A stretch of 64,000 nt of DNA from an uncultured Agathobacter sp. (GTDB lineage: Bacteria; Bacillota; Clostridia; Lachnospirales; Lachnospiraceae), in NCBI GenBank assembly GCA_934365945.1, contig CAKRNE010000005.1, positions 1 to 64,000 on the forward strand. Direction: 5' to 3'. The translations under genes and the position numbers were made by a program. The notes under the pieces are model-generated. The model worked only from the letters and a program-made list of their open reading frames with translations, was not told the origin of the DNA and did no database searches. This document shows positions 25,736-35,494 of the stretch, piece after piece (the first letter of the stretch is position 1; each line of letters starts with the position of its first letter).

Positions 25736-28111
25736 ATGTTTTTTCGAATATTGAAAAAAGATCTGAAAAGAAAAAAGACAATGAACATAATCCTGTTTGC
25801 CTTTATACTTCTGGCAACGATGTTTGTGTCGAGCGGTCTTAGCAATGTAGCAGCAGTCATGAACGGCACAGATTATTTTCTGAAAAAAGCAGGAGTCGGG
25901 GATTATGTCGTTATCATGATGGGAACGGACACGGATGATCCGATAAAGGATGTGTTAAAGGAGCAGGAGGACGTAAAAGAGTATCGGAAAGAAAACGTAG
26001 TGTTCGGAAATAAATCGGATCTGACTGACACGAAGGGAAAAGCACTGGAAGCAAGAAATGCGACTGTGTATCAGGCTATAGAGGACAGTAAGCTCAAATT
26101 CTTCGACAGCAAAAATGAAAAGATAACATCAATCGAGCCGGGACACGCATATGCGACAGGAGATTTCCTGCAAAAAAATGATCTACAGCCCGGGGACAAG
26201 ATTATGATCACATATGGCAATGTAAAGCTGTCCGTAATACTTGATGGGGAGGCAAAGGATGCACTGCTTGGTTCAAGTATGATGGGAAATAACCGGTTTT
26301 TACTCAGTAAGCAGGACGAAGGAAAGCTGGCAGAGGATACGGTAGAAGGTGTACAGCATGGAAAAATATATTATATAGATCTGAAAAGTGGTGCGGATGA
26401 ATCAAAACTTGCATCGGCGGTATCGGGAGAAGAGGGTGTGACATTTTCCGGTACTCATTCCATGATAAAAATGTGCTATCTGATCGATATGATAGTCGCA
26501 TTTTTGATGCTGGTCTTAAGCGTATGCATGATGCTTGTTTCGTTTGTCGTGCTTAAATTTTCCATCACATTTACGATATCAGGGGAGTTCCGTGAAATCG
26601 GAGTGCTAAAAGCGATAGGAATAAAAAGCACAAATATACGAGGACTTTATATGGCAAAATATCTGCTTCTTGCGATAGCAGGGGCGATAGGGGGATTTAT
26701 ATGCAGTATACCGTTTTCAAATATGATGCTAGAGTCGGTAAGCCGCAATATGGTGCTCGGAGGAGGAAACAGCTATTATACTTTGGAACTGGCAGGCGCA
26801 TTTATCGTTGTGGCAGCGATACTGCTTTTTGCATTCAGATGTACAAAGCTTGTAAAAAAATTATCACCTATCGATGCTATACGCTCCGGACAGACAGGAG
26901 AGCGATATAACAGAAAATCACCGCTTCGTCTGGGAAAAAGCCGTGGCAGCACAAGCAGATTTTTAGCCATAAATGATGTACTTAGCGCACCAAGACGCTA
27001 TGCAACGATAATCATTACGTTTTTTATATGCACAGTACTGGTGCTTTTGCTTGTGAACACAACATCTACGATGAGAAGCGACACACTTGTCACGACATTA
27101 GCCTCGCGCAGCGACCTTTATTATACGGATCTGACTGAGATGATGGGCAGCATGACAGCGGATGGACGAAATCGTGTGGAAAACTATTTAAGGGACACGG
27201 AAAAACTTCTGGCAGAAAATGATATGCCCGCAAAGGTAATATCAGAAGTGCAGTATAAATATCGTGTGAGTACCGGTGGAAAAGATTACTCAATCGTATG
27301 CTTACAGGGCATCCATACAAAAGCCTCGGATTATGAGTATACCGAAGGGCTTGTTCCGCAAAATGCAAATGAGATCGCGATAACGCCGACGATCGCTAAA
27401 ATGACCGGAGCAAAGATAGGAGATACGGTAACTATCGATTACGGAACCGAGAAGAGGGAATGTATCGTTGTGGCATATTTCCAGAGCATGAACCAGCTTG
27501 GGGCGGTAATAAGGCTACATGAGGACGCACCTACGGACTTTGCGCATATTTCAAGCATGGCAGCATATCAGATTAATTTTACCGATAATCCGTCTGCGTC
27601 TGAAATTGAAAATCGAAAAGAAAAGATAAAGAAATTATTTGACAATGAGGATGTGATGAATGCCGCAGAATACTGTGACGATAGCATGAATTGCGCATCC
27701 GCAATGGAGGCAGTGCAGTATTTGTTCCTCGGGATAACTCTGATCGTGGTATTTCTTATCTGTGTTCTGATGGAAAGATCGTTTATCAGCGATGAAAAGA
27801 GCCAGATCGCAATACTAAAAGCGACAGGCTTTTCAGACCAACGTATAATCAGGTGGCACACCGCACGATTCGGGTTTGTAACGCTTATAGCGGTTCTGCT
27901 TGCAGCGATATGCTCAGTTCCGGTAACACATCTGGTTGATGATCCAATCTATAGTATGCTTGGAGCCTCGAAATTATCATATGTAATAGATCCGTGGAAA
28001 ATATTCCTGATCTATCCGGGCATCGTTTTTTTGATGACGCTTGCGGCATCGGGACTTACGGCACTTAATATCAGAGGAATAAAGAGCAGCGATATATCGA
28101 ATATTGAGTAA
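25736..28111 (+). CDS. FtsX-like ABC transporter permease
   Basis: The 791-residue permease has one N-terminal helix, an outer domain (about 45-235), a first FtsX block (about 250-380), a second outer domain, and a terminal FtsX block (about 670-785). It follows the two-component genes and precedes the matching ATPase, an order common for lantibiotic or bacitracin resistance systems of Clostridia. The start follows GAGGAG at a good distance. The substrate is unknown. Confidence 0.9.
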   Translation: MFFRILKKDLKRKKTMNIILFAFILLATMFVSSGLSNVAAVMNGTDYFLKKAGVGDYVVIMMGTDTDDPIKDVLKEQEDVKEYRKENVVFGNKSDLTDTKGKALEARNATVYQAIEDSKLKFFDSKNEKITSIEPGHAYATGDFLQKNDLQPGDKIMITYGNVKLSVILDGEAKDALLGSSMMGNNRFLLSKQDEGKLAEDTVEGVQHGKIYYIDLKSGADESKLASAVSGEEGVTFSGTHSMIKMCYLIDMIVAFLMLVLSVCMMLVSFVVLKFSITFTISGEFREIGVLKAIGIKSTNIRGLYMAKYLLLAIAGAIGGFICSIPFSNMMLESVSRNMVLGGGNSYYTLELAGAFIVVAAILLFAFRCTKLVKKLSPIDAIRSGQTGERYNRKSPLRLGKSRGSTSRFLAINDVLSAPRRYATIIITFFICTVLVLLLVNTTSTMRSDTLVTTLASRSDLYYTDLTEMMGSMTADGRNRVENYLRDTEKLLAENDMPAKVISEVQYKYRVSTGGKDYSIVCLQGIHTKASDYEYTEGLVPQNANEIAITPTIAKMTGAKIGDTVTIDYGTEKRECIVVAYFQSMNQLGAVIRLHEDAPTDFAHISSMAAYQINFTDNPSASEIENRKEKIKKLFDNEDVMNAAEYCDDSMNCASAMEAVQYLFLGITLIVVFLICVLMERSFISDEKSQIAILKATGFSDQRIIRWHTARFGFVTLIAVLLAAICSVPVTHLVDDPIYSMLGASKLSYVIDPWKIFLIYPGIVFLMTLAASGLTALNIRGIKSSDISNIE

Positions 28112-28209
28112 CTTGCAAAAGATATATGAAAAGTGTATTAGAAATTTCAGAAATAAATATATGCCGAAAATAATGACAATGGTTGAATGTGAAAAAGGAG
28201 AAAGAAAGC

Positions 28210-28971
28210 ATGGCAGCATTACTTAGCGCAAAGGATCTTTGCAAAACTTATGTCATAGATAAAAGACAGAATAACGTACTTAAAAATGTAAATTTAGAAG
28301 TAAACGAGGGCGAGATGATCGCCATTATGGGACCGTCAGGATCAGGCAAATCAACACTTTTGTATGCAATATCCGGTATGGATCGTGTGACGAGCGGACA
28401 GGTCATTTTTGATGGAAAAGATATAACCGAACTTAGAGAAAAAGAGCTTGCCAAACTGCGTCTTGATGAGATGGGATTTATCTTCCAGCAGATGTATATG
28501 ATGAAAAATCTCACGATACTTGACAACATCATACTTCCTGCGGCAGAGAGCAAAAAGACAAAGGAGAGCAACAAGGAAAAGCAGATGCGTGGAGAGGCAC
28601 TTATGCGAAAACTTGGCATCATAGAGGTGGCGGACAACGATATAAATGAGGTTTCCGGCGGACAGCTTCAGCGAGCCTGCATCTGCCGCAGTATGATGAA
28701 CTCTCCGAAGCTTCTCTTTGCGGATGAACCGACCGGAGCATTAAACCGCACTTCCTCAAATGAAGTTATGGATGAACTTGTAAAACTTAATAAAGAGGGA
28801 ACAACGATCGTTATGGTGACACATGACGCCAAGGTGGCTTCGCGGTGCAGCAGGGTACTTTTTATTGTGGATGGAAATATAAAAGGCGAGTACACGGAAC
28901 TTTCAGATGAGGCAGATCCAAACCGACGGGAGAGAGGATTGAATAACTGGCTGATGGATCAGGGATGGTAG
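28210..28971 (+). CDS. ABC transporter ATP-binding protein, partner of the FtsX permease
   Basis: The 253-residue ATPase of the MacB/BceA type has Walker A GPSGSGKST, signature VSGGQLQR, Walker B LLFADEPTGALN and H-loop VTHDAK. The ATG at 28210 is set by AAAGGAG upstream; the GTG at 28183 is too early. The catalytic motifs are intact. It ends the operon before a strong terminator. Confidence 0.93.
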   Translation: MAALLSAKDLCKTYVIDKRQNNVLKNVNLEVNEGEMIAIMGPSGSGKSTLLYAISGMDRVTSGQVIFDGKDITELREKELAKLRLDEMGFIFQQMYMMKNLTILDNIILPAAESKKTKESNKEKQMRGEALMRKLGIIEVADNDINEVSGGQLQRACICRSMMNSPKLLFADEPTGALNRTSSNEVMDELVKLNKEGTTIVMVTHDAKVASRCSRVLFIVDGNIKGEYTELSDEADPNRRERGLNNWLMDQGW

Positions 28972-29024
28972 AAAGCATGATAAATAGGATGAAATTATAA
29001 GAATTATCGTACAAATAGTAAAAT

Positions 29025-29067
29025 ACCGACTAATCTAAAATCAGACTTTAGATTAGTCGGTGTTTTT
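29025..29067 (+). terminator. Terminator after the two-component/ABC operon
   Basis: ACCGACTAATCTAAA (29025-29039) pairs perfectly with TTTAGATTAGTCGGT (29047-29061), followed by GTTTTTG. Confidence 0.9.
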
Positions 29068-29091
29068 GATTTTAATGCATAATATTATTTG

Positions 29092-29139
29092 AAAAATGTG
29101 CAGATACTAATTGAGTATCTGCACATTTTTTGATAAAAT
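29092..29139 (+). promoter_or_regulatory. Promoter overlapped by a perfect 17-bp inverted repeat, upstream of the Fic gene
   Basis: AAAAATGTGCAGATACT (29092-29108) and AGTATCTGCACATTTTT (29114-29130) are perfect arms around a 5-base centre. TTGAGT (29111-29116), a 17-bp spacer and TAAAAT (29134-29139) form a promoter whose -35 box and most of its spacer lie in the right arm. A third ATGCAGATA sits at the ribosome-binding site. A repressor binding this dyad would block the promoter. A terminator role is also possible. Confidence 0.6.
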
Positions 29140-29163
29140 ATATGCAGATAACAGGAGGACAAT

Positions 29164-30222
29164 ATGCATATATTTGACTATTCTTTTTTAGATGAGGGTT
29201 TATTACCGGCTGAGATAGTTAATCTTACAGCAACAATTACTGCATTTAATGCTATATCAGATACGCGTAAGGAAAGCAATAAAAGTATATATACTGAGTT
29301 GGAAAAGATTGCAAGAGTACAATCTGTTAAAGGTTCTAATGCGATAGAGGGTATTGTTACAACAGACGCACGTATAAAGCAGATTGTTGACGGTGACAGT
29401 GCGCCTCTTAATCATGATGAGCGTGAGATTGCAGGGTATAGGGATGCACTGGATGAGATACATTCTAAGCATGATCAGATGTCATTTAGTGAAAATATGA
29501 TTCTGCATATACATGAAACTATGACAAGTCTTGCAGGATATGAGTTGTCAGGAAAATACAAAACGGAAGACAATCTGATAATGGAGATTGATGAAAGAGG
29601 AAGGCGTAGAGTTCGCTTTACACCGGTTTCTGCGACAGAGACAGGCGAAGCAATGCAGCAGCTTGTACTTGCATATATGGATGCAAGGGATAACCCAAAA
29701 ATAAACAAATTGTTACTGATCCCATGTGTGATACTGGATTTTTTGTGTATACATCCGTTTTCTGATGGTAATGGCAGAGTATCCAGATTATTATCATTGT
29801 TTTTACTTTATAAAAGTGGATATGATGTTGGAAAATATGTATCTTTTGAGGAACAAATCAATGACTCAAAGGATTTTTACTACAAGGCATTGCAGGAGTC
29901 ATCTATAGGATGGCATACAAATGAGAATTCATATTTTGAATATATGAAAAATTTTCTGTCTATGCTCTATAAATGTTACAAAGAACTGGACAAAAGATTT
30001 TCTACTGTAAATGGGAAAAAACTTAAAAAAACAGAAAGAGTTGAGCAAACAGTTTTAAACAGCGTGCTTCCGGTCTCAAAAGCCGAAATCTGTGATATCC
30101 TTCCTGATGTGAGTCCGTCTACAGTAGAAGCAGTGCTTGGCAAAATGGTAAAAACAGGTTCTGTTATGAAATTAGGGCAGGCAAGGGCAACGAAATATGT
30201 CAATGCAAAATATATCAAATAA
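29164..30222 (+). CDS. Fic domain protein (probable AMPylator)
   Basis: The 352-residue protein has a Fic_N region, the core Fic motif HPFSDGNGRVSR (from about residue 197) and a C-terminal winged-helix-like tail (about 285-350). An N-terminal inhibitory motif SNAIEG (about residue 58; S-x-x-x-E-G) identifies the class II, self-inhibited form. Fic enzymes usually transfer AMP to a Tyr, Ser or Thr hydroxyl of a target protein. All catalytic residues are present. It stands alone behind its own palindromic promoter. The DNA-binding-like tail suggests autoregulation, an inference. Confidence 0.9.
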   Translation: MHIFDYSFLDEGLLPAEIVNLTATITAFNAISDTRKESNKSIYTELEKIARVQSVKGSNAIEGIVTTDARIKQIVDGDSAPLNHDEREIAGYRDALDEIHSKHDQMSFSENMILHIHETMTSLAGYELSGKYKTEDNLIMEIDERGRRRVRFTPVSATETGEAMQQLVLAYMDARDNPKINKLLLIPCVILDFLCIHPFSDGNGRVSRLLSLFLLYKSGYDVGKYVSFEEQINDSKDFYYKALQESSIGWHTNENSYFEYMKNFLSMLYKCYKELDKRFSTVNGKKLKKTERVEQTVLNSVLPVSKAEICDILPDVSPSTVEAVLGKMVKTGSVMKLGQARATKYVNAKYIK

Positions 30223-30455
30223 TGGGAAATACATTTGGTGCAGATACGCAGAGGTGTTTCAAGTGCAGTGATAAAAAAGAACCTGGACCATTGGATTATA
30301 TGGTATGTATAATCCCTCATAACCATTTTTTGAATATAACATAATTAAAAAACGGGGAAAAAACCAGAGTACAAAACACGAAAAACGGGGCAAAATATTA
30401 AAAATAAATTGAAAAAACAGGGCAATAGCTATATTCTGTATTTGGAGGGAGAAAA

Positions 30456-31154
30456 ATGTATCAAATTTTTATAGTAGATGATGATTTAACAGTTCAAAGA
30501 GAACTGAAAATATTGCTGGAAAATCATGGATATAGAGCCACGTTGGCAAAAAATTTCACGAATATTCCGGAAGAGATAGAAGAACAAAGACCGGACCTGG
30601 TATTGCTGGATATTTCACTGCCTTCTGAGGATGGCATCATGCTGTGTTCGAGAATACGCATGCTGTCAGATGTCCCGATAATTTTTGTTACATCACAAAA
30701 TTCGTCAGCGGCAGAGCTGGAATGTATGCTTAGCGGAGGCGATGATTTTATCGAGAAACCGTATCGTCCGGCGGTGCTTTTGGCGCATATATCGGCAGTA
30801 CTCAGAAGAAGTGGCAAAAAGGAAAATGATAATGTACTCAGCTTCGGAGATTTGGAGCTGGATTTAGTTGCAGGAAAATTGAGGTATGCCCAGAGCACGG
30901 CGGAGCTGTCCAAAAATGAATTACATATTTTGCGCTTCTTTTTTGAGCATAAGGGTGAGATTGTATCAAGGGAGGCTTTGATGAATAATCTGTGGGACAA
31001 TGAGAGCTTTGTTGATGATAATACATTGAGCGTAAATATAAAAAGAATCAGGAGTAAGCTGGAAAGTGTTGGAGTGTATGATGCGATAGAGACAAAAAGA
31101 GGAATGGGGTATATTTTTAAATTAAAAAGGAATGGTGCGGATGATGAAATTTAA
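30456..31154 (+). CDS. BceR-like response regulator
   Basis: The 232-residue OmpR-type regulator has a receiver domain (DD pair at 8-10, phosphoacceptor in LVLLDISLPS, Lys in IEKPY) and a DNA-binding domain ending IETKRGMGYIFKL. GGAGGG precedes the ATG. The kinase gene overlaps its end. In Bce modules this protein activates the transporter genes when a peptide antibiotic engages the transporter. A box matching the reported BceR consensus lies at 32170-32183 before the permease gene. The 233 bases upstream are AT-rich, contain three AAAAACGGGG-like motifs, and have a weak TTGAAA...TATT promoter near 30410-30440. Confidence 0.93.
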   Translation: MYQIFIVDDDLTVQRELKILLENHGYRATLAKNFTNIPEEIEEQRPDLVLLDISLPSEDGIMLCSRIRMLSDVPIIFVTSQNSSAAELECMLSGGDDFIEKPYRPAVLLAHISAVLRRSGKKENDNVLSFGDLELDLVAGKLRYAQSTAELSKNELHILRFFFEHKGEIVSREALMNNLWDNESFVDDNTLSVNIKRIRSKLESVGVYDAIETKRGMGYIFKLKRNGADDEI

Positions 31155-32154
31155 GGATTATTTTCTCAATAAGATAACGGAGATAATGGGTACATTTTTT
31201 GTGCTTTTTTTAATGCTTGAGTTTTTATATATCATAGGAAATACATTCAGTGTTGTATTTATGATAGGGATGGTCATTGCCATACTAATAATGACGAAAT
31301 ATTTAATGGACTGGTATAGAAAAAAGAAATACTTTGAAATAATTACAGAACGGGTAAAAGATCTGAAGGAACCTTGGTTGATTGCAGAGCTTTTGCCCGT
31401 TTCTTATACGATAGAGGACGAGATATATCAGGAATTATTGAGAAAAGTGGGCAGCAGTGCGATTGAGGAAATACATAAAATAGAGGATGAGCAGAAGGAA
31501 TATGAGGATTATATAGAGCAATGGATTCATGAGGTAAAGACACCAATTACCTCGATACATTTGATGCTGGAAAATAGAATTTCGGAAAATCCGGGGTTGA
31601 AAAAGGATTTGAATGTGGAGCTTAGCAGGCTGGAAAATGATGTGGAGCTTGCGTTATATTATGCGAGGTCTGAGCAGATATACAGAGATTATCTGATACA
31701 AAAGTTAAATGTCCGAAAGGTGCTCCTTAAGGTGGTGAATAAAAATCGTACTGTCATAATGAACAGCTCAGTGGCGATAGATTTAGATTGCGATGAAGCT
31801 TTATACGCATATGGTGATGAAAAATGGCTTGTCTTTATGCTTACACAGGTATTACTAAATGCGATTAAATATAAAGCTGAGGCTGATGCCAAAGTAGTCA
31901 TGAGAGCAAAAAGAGATAATAAAAAGATAGTTTTGAATATAATTGATAATGGCAAAGGAATAAAGAAGGAAGAGCTTCCAAGAATTTTTGATAAAGGCTT
32001 TACTGGAAGTAATGGAAGAGACAATGAAAAGTCTACCGGAATGGGCTTGTATCTCGTTCATAAATTATGTGAAAAGCTTGAAATTGATATCAAAGCAGAC
32101 TCTGTCTATGGAGAATTTACAGAGATTAGTTTTTCATTAAAAAATGTTTGCTAA
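31141..32154 (+). CDS. BceS-like intramembrane-sensing histidine kinase
   Basis: The 337-residue kinase has two closely spaced membrane helices within the first 60 residues and almost no outer loop, the hallmark of BceS sensors that read their transporter. The H-box is EQWIHEVKTPITSIH; N-box LLNAIKYK and G-boxes DNGKGI and STGMGLYLV are intact. Several start codons overlap the regulator gene (31132, 31141, 31144); 31141 has the best spacing from AAAAAGG. Confidence 0.92.
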   Translation: MMKFKDYFLNKITEIMGTFFVLFLMLEFLYIIGNTFSVVFMIGMVIAILIMTKYLMDWYRKKKYFEIITERVKDLKEPWLIAELLPVSYTIEDEIYQELLRKVGSSAIEEIHKIEDEQKEYEDYIEQWIHEVKTPITSIHLMLENRISENPGLKKDLNVELSRLENDVELALYYARSEQIYRDYLIQKLNVRKVLLKVVNKNRTVIMNSSVAIDLDCDEALYAYGDEKWLVFMLTQVLLNAIKYKAEADAKVVMRAKRDNKKIVLNIIDNGKGIKKEELPRIFDKGFTGSNGRDNEKSTGMGLYLVHKLCEKLEIDIKADSVYGEFTEISFSLKNVC

Positions 32155-32169
32155 AGATGTTTTATAAAG

Positions 32170-32233
32170 TGACAAAATTGTAAGATTCAGGTAAGGAAAA
32201 TCAATATGTCTTTGAATTAGTGGCTGATATAAT
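32170..32233 (+). promoter_or_regulatory. Candidate BceR box and promoter before bceB
   Basis: TGACA-AAAT-TGTAA (32170-32183) fits the TNACA-N4-TGTAA pattern reported for BceR-type regulators. A TATAAT lies at 32228-32233, about 50 bases downstream, with no consensus -35 box, as expected for an activated promoter. Confidence 0.5.
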
Positions 32234-32270
32234 AGTGACATCATCAAAGAAGGAGATAACAGAGGAAAAT

Positions 32271-34136
32271 ATGTTAAGTTTGAATGGATTGACATACCGC
32301 AATGTTAAGGAAAATATAGCAAGAGAACCTGTGTATTTTTTTACTATGATACTCATAGAAATGCTTATGTTAGCATTCAATTCAATGCTTTTTTCAAAGG
32401 ATGTCCAGGAAATTTGTCAGGAAGGCTTTATCATGGATGTTTTGATTGGGTTTGTAACGATTTTTATTATTGCTGTAATGGTATGGTTAATCTATTACAT
32501 GATGCGTCAGTCGTTTAAGTATCGAAGTAAAGAAATATCTCTTTACATGCTGTTTGGACTTAAGCAGAAGGAAACATACAGAAATTATGCGAAAGAAACA
32601 ATGTTGATGGCAACACTTGCATTTGCTATCGGAGCAGCAGCCGGAGAGGTGCTGAAACACTTTGTGATGGCCATTTTTTACCGCATGTTCCGATTGGACT
32701 ATGTTATTGAAATGAACTTCTATTATCAGGCTATCATATTGACAGCACTGATATATTTTTTCTGTTATATAGCGGCATTGGCCAAAATCAGAAAAAAATT
32801 TTTGAGGTTAACCATTAATGAACTCAGTCAACTGGAAAGAACTAATGAAAAAAACAAAGCTTCAAAAGCCATTAAAACCCGAAAATGGCTGTTGTCCGGT
32901 AACCGGTTGTTTATCTGGAGGTCGGTGGAGTCAGAGATAAAATCAATAAAGAAAATCATATTTTTTGTGTCATTCCTTTTGATGATTTCGATAGTAGGAA
33001 GCTCTGTTGCCATGATGTACACAGACTATGAGAATAATCAGATTGATGCAGAATATCCGTATGATGTTATGGTATATCATGAAAATCCGGATTTAAATTT
33101 CAATAAAGAAAAAGAAATATTGGACAGCTCATCAGGAATTAAGCAGAGTCTTGAGTACAACATTTACCAAAATCAAAGCAGCTATATGAATAACTGGCTG
33201 TACTGCAATCTGAATTTTTTTGGAGACAGGTTAAAGGACAAAAACGGAGAATTTGATGAAAGTAAACTGGAAAAAGAAGATGATTATGATGTTTATTATA
33301 CATACGACACATATATGAAGCTGAGTGATTATAATGCTCTCCTGAAAATGCTTGGTAAAAAGCAGATTTCGCTGAAAAAAGATGAATACGTGCTTCAAAT
33401 CAAACAAAGGCTTGAGCCGGAATTGTCAGATACCATCCGTAACAGAGAGATTACCTGTGGAAACGAAAAATTACACTGTAAAAATATAAGCACAGTTGAT
33501 TTTGAACAGAACGGACACAATGGGGCAGATTATGTTTTCGTAATTACTGATGAAGCAGCTCAAAATATGACTCCATACTATTCTGTTCTGACTGCAATGA
33601 CAAGGGAACCGGTAACCGAGGATATTACGGACAGATTTGACGATGATAGCGGAAATTTCCGTTACGGCAGCAATCACAGTATTTTATACACCAGTCCTGT
33701 GCTGGCAAAAAAGGAAGTAGAGATATCATTAAAATCTACAGTTACAGCGGTACTTTTTCCATTTGCTTATGTGAGTCTCATTTTCTTATGTGTTGCAATT
33801 TCACTTCTTGCAGCACATCTGATGAGCACGACAAAAACAAATAAAAAACGCTATGATCTGCTGAGAAAAATGGGAATGACTAAAAAAGAAATTGATATGA
33901 TCATTCACAGGCAATTGGCGATAAATTACCTGATTCCTCTGGTAATGTCACTTATTCCGGGATGGATTTTATCAATTAAAATGAGTACACAGTTTATACT
34001 TGATACGGGACTGCATACGTCATATGTGCGCTATATTCTGTTGTCTCTTTTATGGATACTTACAGTATATATTGTTTACTTTATAATGACAGACGTATTT
34101 TTCAGAAGAAACATACATTATGGAAGGGAAAGATAA
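32271..34136 (+). CDS. BceB-like ABC permease (FtsX type)
   Basis: The 621-residue permease has about ten membrane helices and a large extracellular domain between helices 7 and 8 (about residues 260-495), the peptide-contacting part of BceB proteins. The motif EISLYMLFGLKQKE in the first FtsX block is typical. AGAGGAAA sets the ATG at 32271; an in-frame GTG at 32220 lacks a site. Its ATPase partner is not next to it but is found at 37298, after three biosynthesis genes. Confidence 0.9.
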   Translation: MLSLNGLTYRNVKENIAREPVYFFTMILIEMLMLAFNSMLFSKDVQEICQEGFIMDVLIGFVTIFIIAVMVWLIYYMMRQSFKYRSKEISLYMLFGLKQKETYRNYAKETMLMATLAFAIGAAAGEVLKHFVMAIFYRMFRLDYVIEMNFYYQAIILTALIYFFCYIAALAKIRKKFLRLTINELSQLERTNEKNKASKAIKTRKWLLSGNRLFIWRSVESEIKSIKKIIFFVSFLLMISIVGSSVAMMYTDYENNQIDAEYPYDVMVYHENPDLNFNKEKEILDSSSGIKQSLEYNIYQNQSSYMNNWLYCNLNFFGDRLKDKNGEFDESKLEKEDDYDVYYTYDTYMKLSDYNALLKMLGKKQISLKKDEYVLQIKQRLEPELSDTIRNREITCGNEKLHCKNISTVDFEQNGHNGADYVFVITDEAAQNMTPYYSVLTAMTREPVTEDITDRFDDDSGNFRYGSNHSILYTSPVLAKKEVEISLKSTVTAVLFPFAYVSLIFLCVAISLLAAHLMSTTKTNKKRYDLLRKMGMTKKEIDMIIHRQLAINYLIPLVMSLIPGWILSIKMSTQFILDTGLHTSYVRYILLSLLWILTVYIVYFIMTDVFFRRNIHYGRER

Positions 34137-34141
34137 AAATT

Positions 34142-35494
34142 ATGAAACCATCATATTACAATTATATTATTGAAAATAAAAATGGAAACGGTGATGCTCT
34201 GTATTATAACATGAGAACCGGCAGTCTGGCACATGTGAAAGAAAAAAATCATACAGAATTTTTACAATTTGTAGAATCTGGAACAAAAATATCAGATAAA
34301 CAGTTTTGGGAAGATTTAAAATATTGTGGTTTCCTAATTGAGGATGATTTCGATGAAAAAAAGGATATAAAAATCCGGATGTTAAGCTCCAGATATGACA
34401 CATCTGTTTTATCCTTAACGATAACACCGACAATGGCATGTAATTTCAGATGTGTATATTGTTTTGAAAGTGGTCATTACAGTAGTGGGCGTATGTCAGA
34501 AGAAACTGAGGATGATATTTGTAAAATGGTTGAGCAGGAAGCAGCTCATTTGGAAAAGCTGGTTATTACGTGGTATGGTGGAGAACCATTGTTAGCCATT
34601 GAGCCTATAGAAGAATTGACATATAAATTCAAGGAAATATGTAAACAGTTTAATATTGAATATTCAGCAAGTATTATTACGAATGGTTATTTATTAACTG
34701 AGAGCATATGTGACAGGTTATTGGAGTTGGATATAACAGATGCGCAGATAACATTGGACGGAAATGCTAAAATTCATAATTCAAGACGTCCTTTAGCTAA
34801 TGGTGGAAATACATATGACACAATCATCAATAATTTAGAAAAAATTCAAGGGAAAATTGGTATAGCAATTCGTATTAATGTTGACAGGGAAAACGAGAAA
34901 GATGTGCAATCTGTTGTTGATGAACTTAAAAAAAGGGGAATATATGAAGATGTATTTTGTTATCTCGGATTAGTTACATCAACAAATGGAACATGTTCAA
35001 ATTGTACGTGCATGTCATCTGAGAGGTATTCAGAATTTAATTTGGATTTCTGGCTGAAAAATAATATGCCATTGGAATCTTTATATCCGAAACCAATGGG
35101 AAATTATTGTGGTGCAGATTATGCGCAAGGTTATGTTTTAGATGCACAAGGAAATATATATAAATGCTGGAGTGATGTTGGAGTCATGGAACAGCGTATA
35201 GGGACTGCGCATGATTGGAATGAGACAAATAAAAAATCAACAATTAATGAAGTACAGTCACAAAGCGTGTTTGAAAAATATATGTTGTATGATCCAACAG
35301 AAGATCCGGTATGTAGTAAATGTAAATTTATGCCAATATGTTTTGGGGGATGTCCTCATAGTAGAATAGAAAATAATCAGTTGTGTGAGCAGTATCGCTA
35401 TAATGTCGGTGAGTTTATGCAGGCATATGCTGATGCTGTATTAAAAGAGGAAAGGGGTGAAGACTATGCAAATTCTGGTACAACCTGCAGCTAA
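34142..35494 (+). CDS. Radical SAM/SPASM peptide-modifying enzyme
   Basis: The 450-residue enzyme has an N-terminal region (about 1-95) that could fold as a PqqD-like peptide-recognition element, a radical SAM core with CNFRCVYC (CX3CX2C, about residue 101-108), the GGEPLL motif, and a C-terminal SPASM domain with at least seven Cys, including CSKCKFMPICFGGC. Such enzymes make thioether, C-C or C-O crosslinks in ribosomal peptides. AAGGGA precedes the ATG at 34142; the frame extends upstream into the permease gene without meaning. The 55-codon peptide gene overlaps its last 29 bases in another frame, so enzyme and probable substrate are coupled. Base composition is AT-richer than the flanking genes, which hints at acquisition. 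Confidence 0.93.
   Translation: MKPSYYNYIIENKNGNGDALYYNMRTGSLAHVKEKNHTEFLQFVESGTKISDKQFWEDLKYCGFLIEDDFDEKKDIKIRMLSSRYDTSVLSLTITPTMACNFRCVYCFESGHYSSGRMSEETEDDICKMVEQEAAHLEKLVITWYGGEPLLAIEPIEELTYKFKEICKQFNIEYSASIITNGYLLTESICDRLLELDITDAQITLDGNAKIHNSRRPLANGGNTYDTIINNLEKIQGKIGIAIRINVDRENEKDVQSVVDELKKRGIYEDVFCYLGLVTSTNGTCSNCTCMSSERYSEFNLDFWLKNNMPLESLYPKPMGNYCGADYAQGYVLDAQGNIYKCWSDVGVMEQRIGTAHDWNETNKKSTINEVQSQSVFEKYMLYDPTEDPVCSKCKFMPICFGGCPHSRIENNQLCEQYRYNVGEFMQAYADAVLKEERGEDYANSGTTCS

Noticed and set aside
30350..30425. Three AAAAACGGGG-like motifs before the BceR gene as an operator
   Set aside because: Spacing is irregular and the stretch is A-rich, so chance similarity cannot be excluded.
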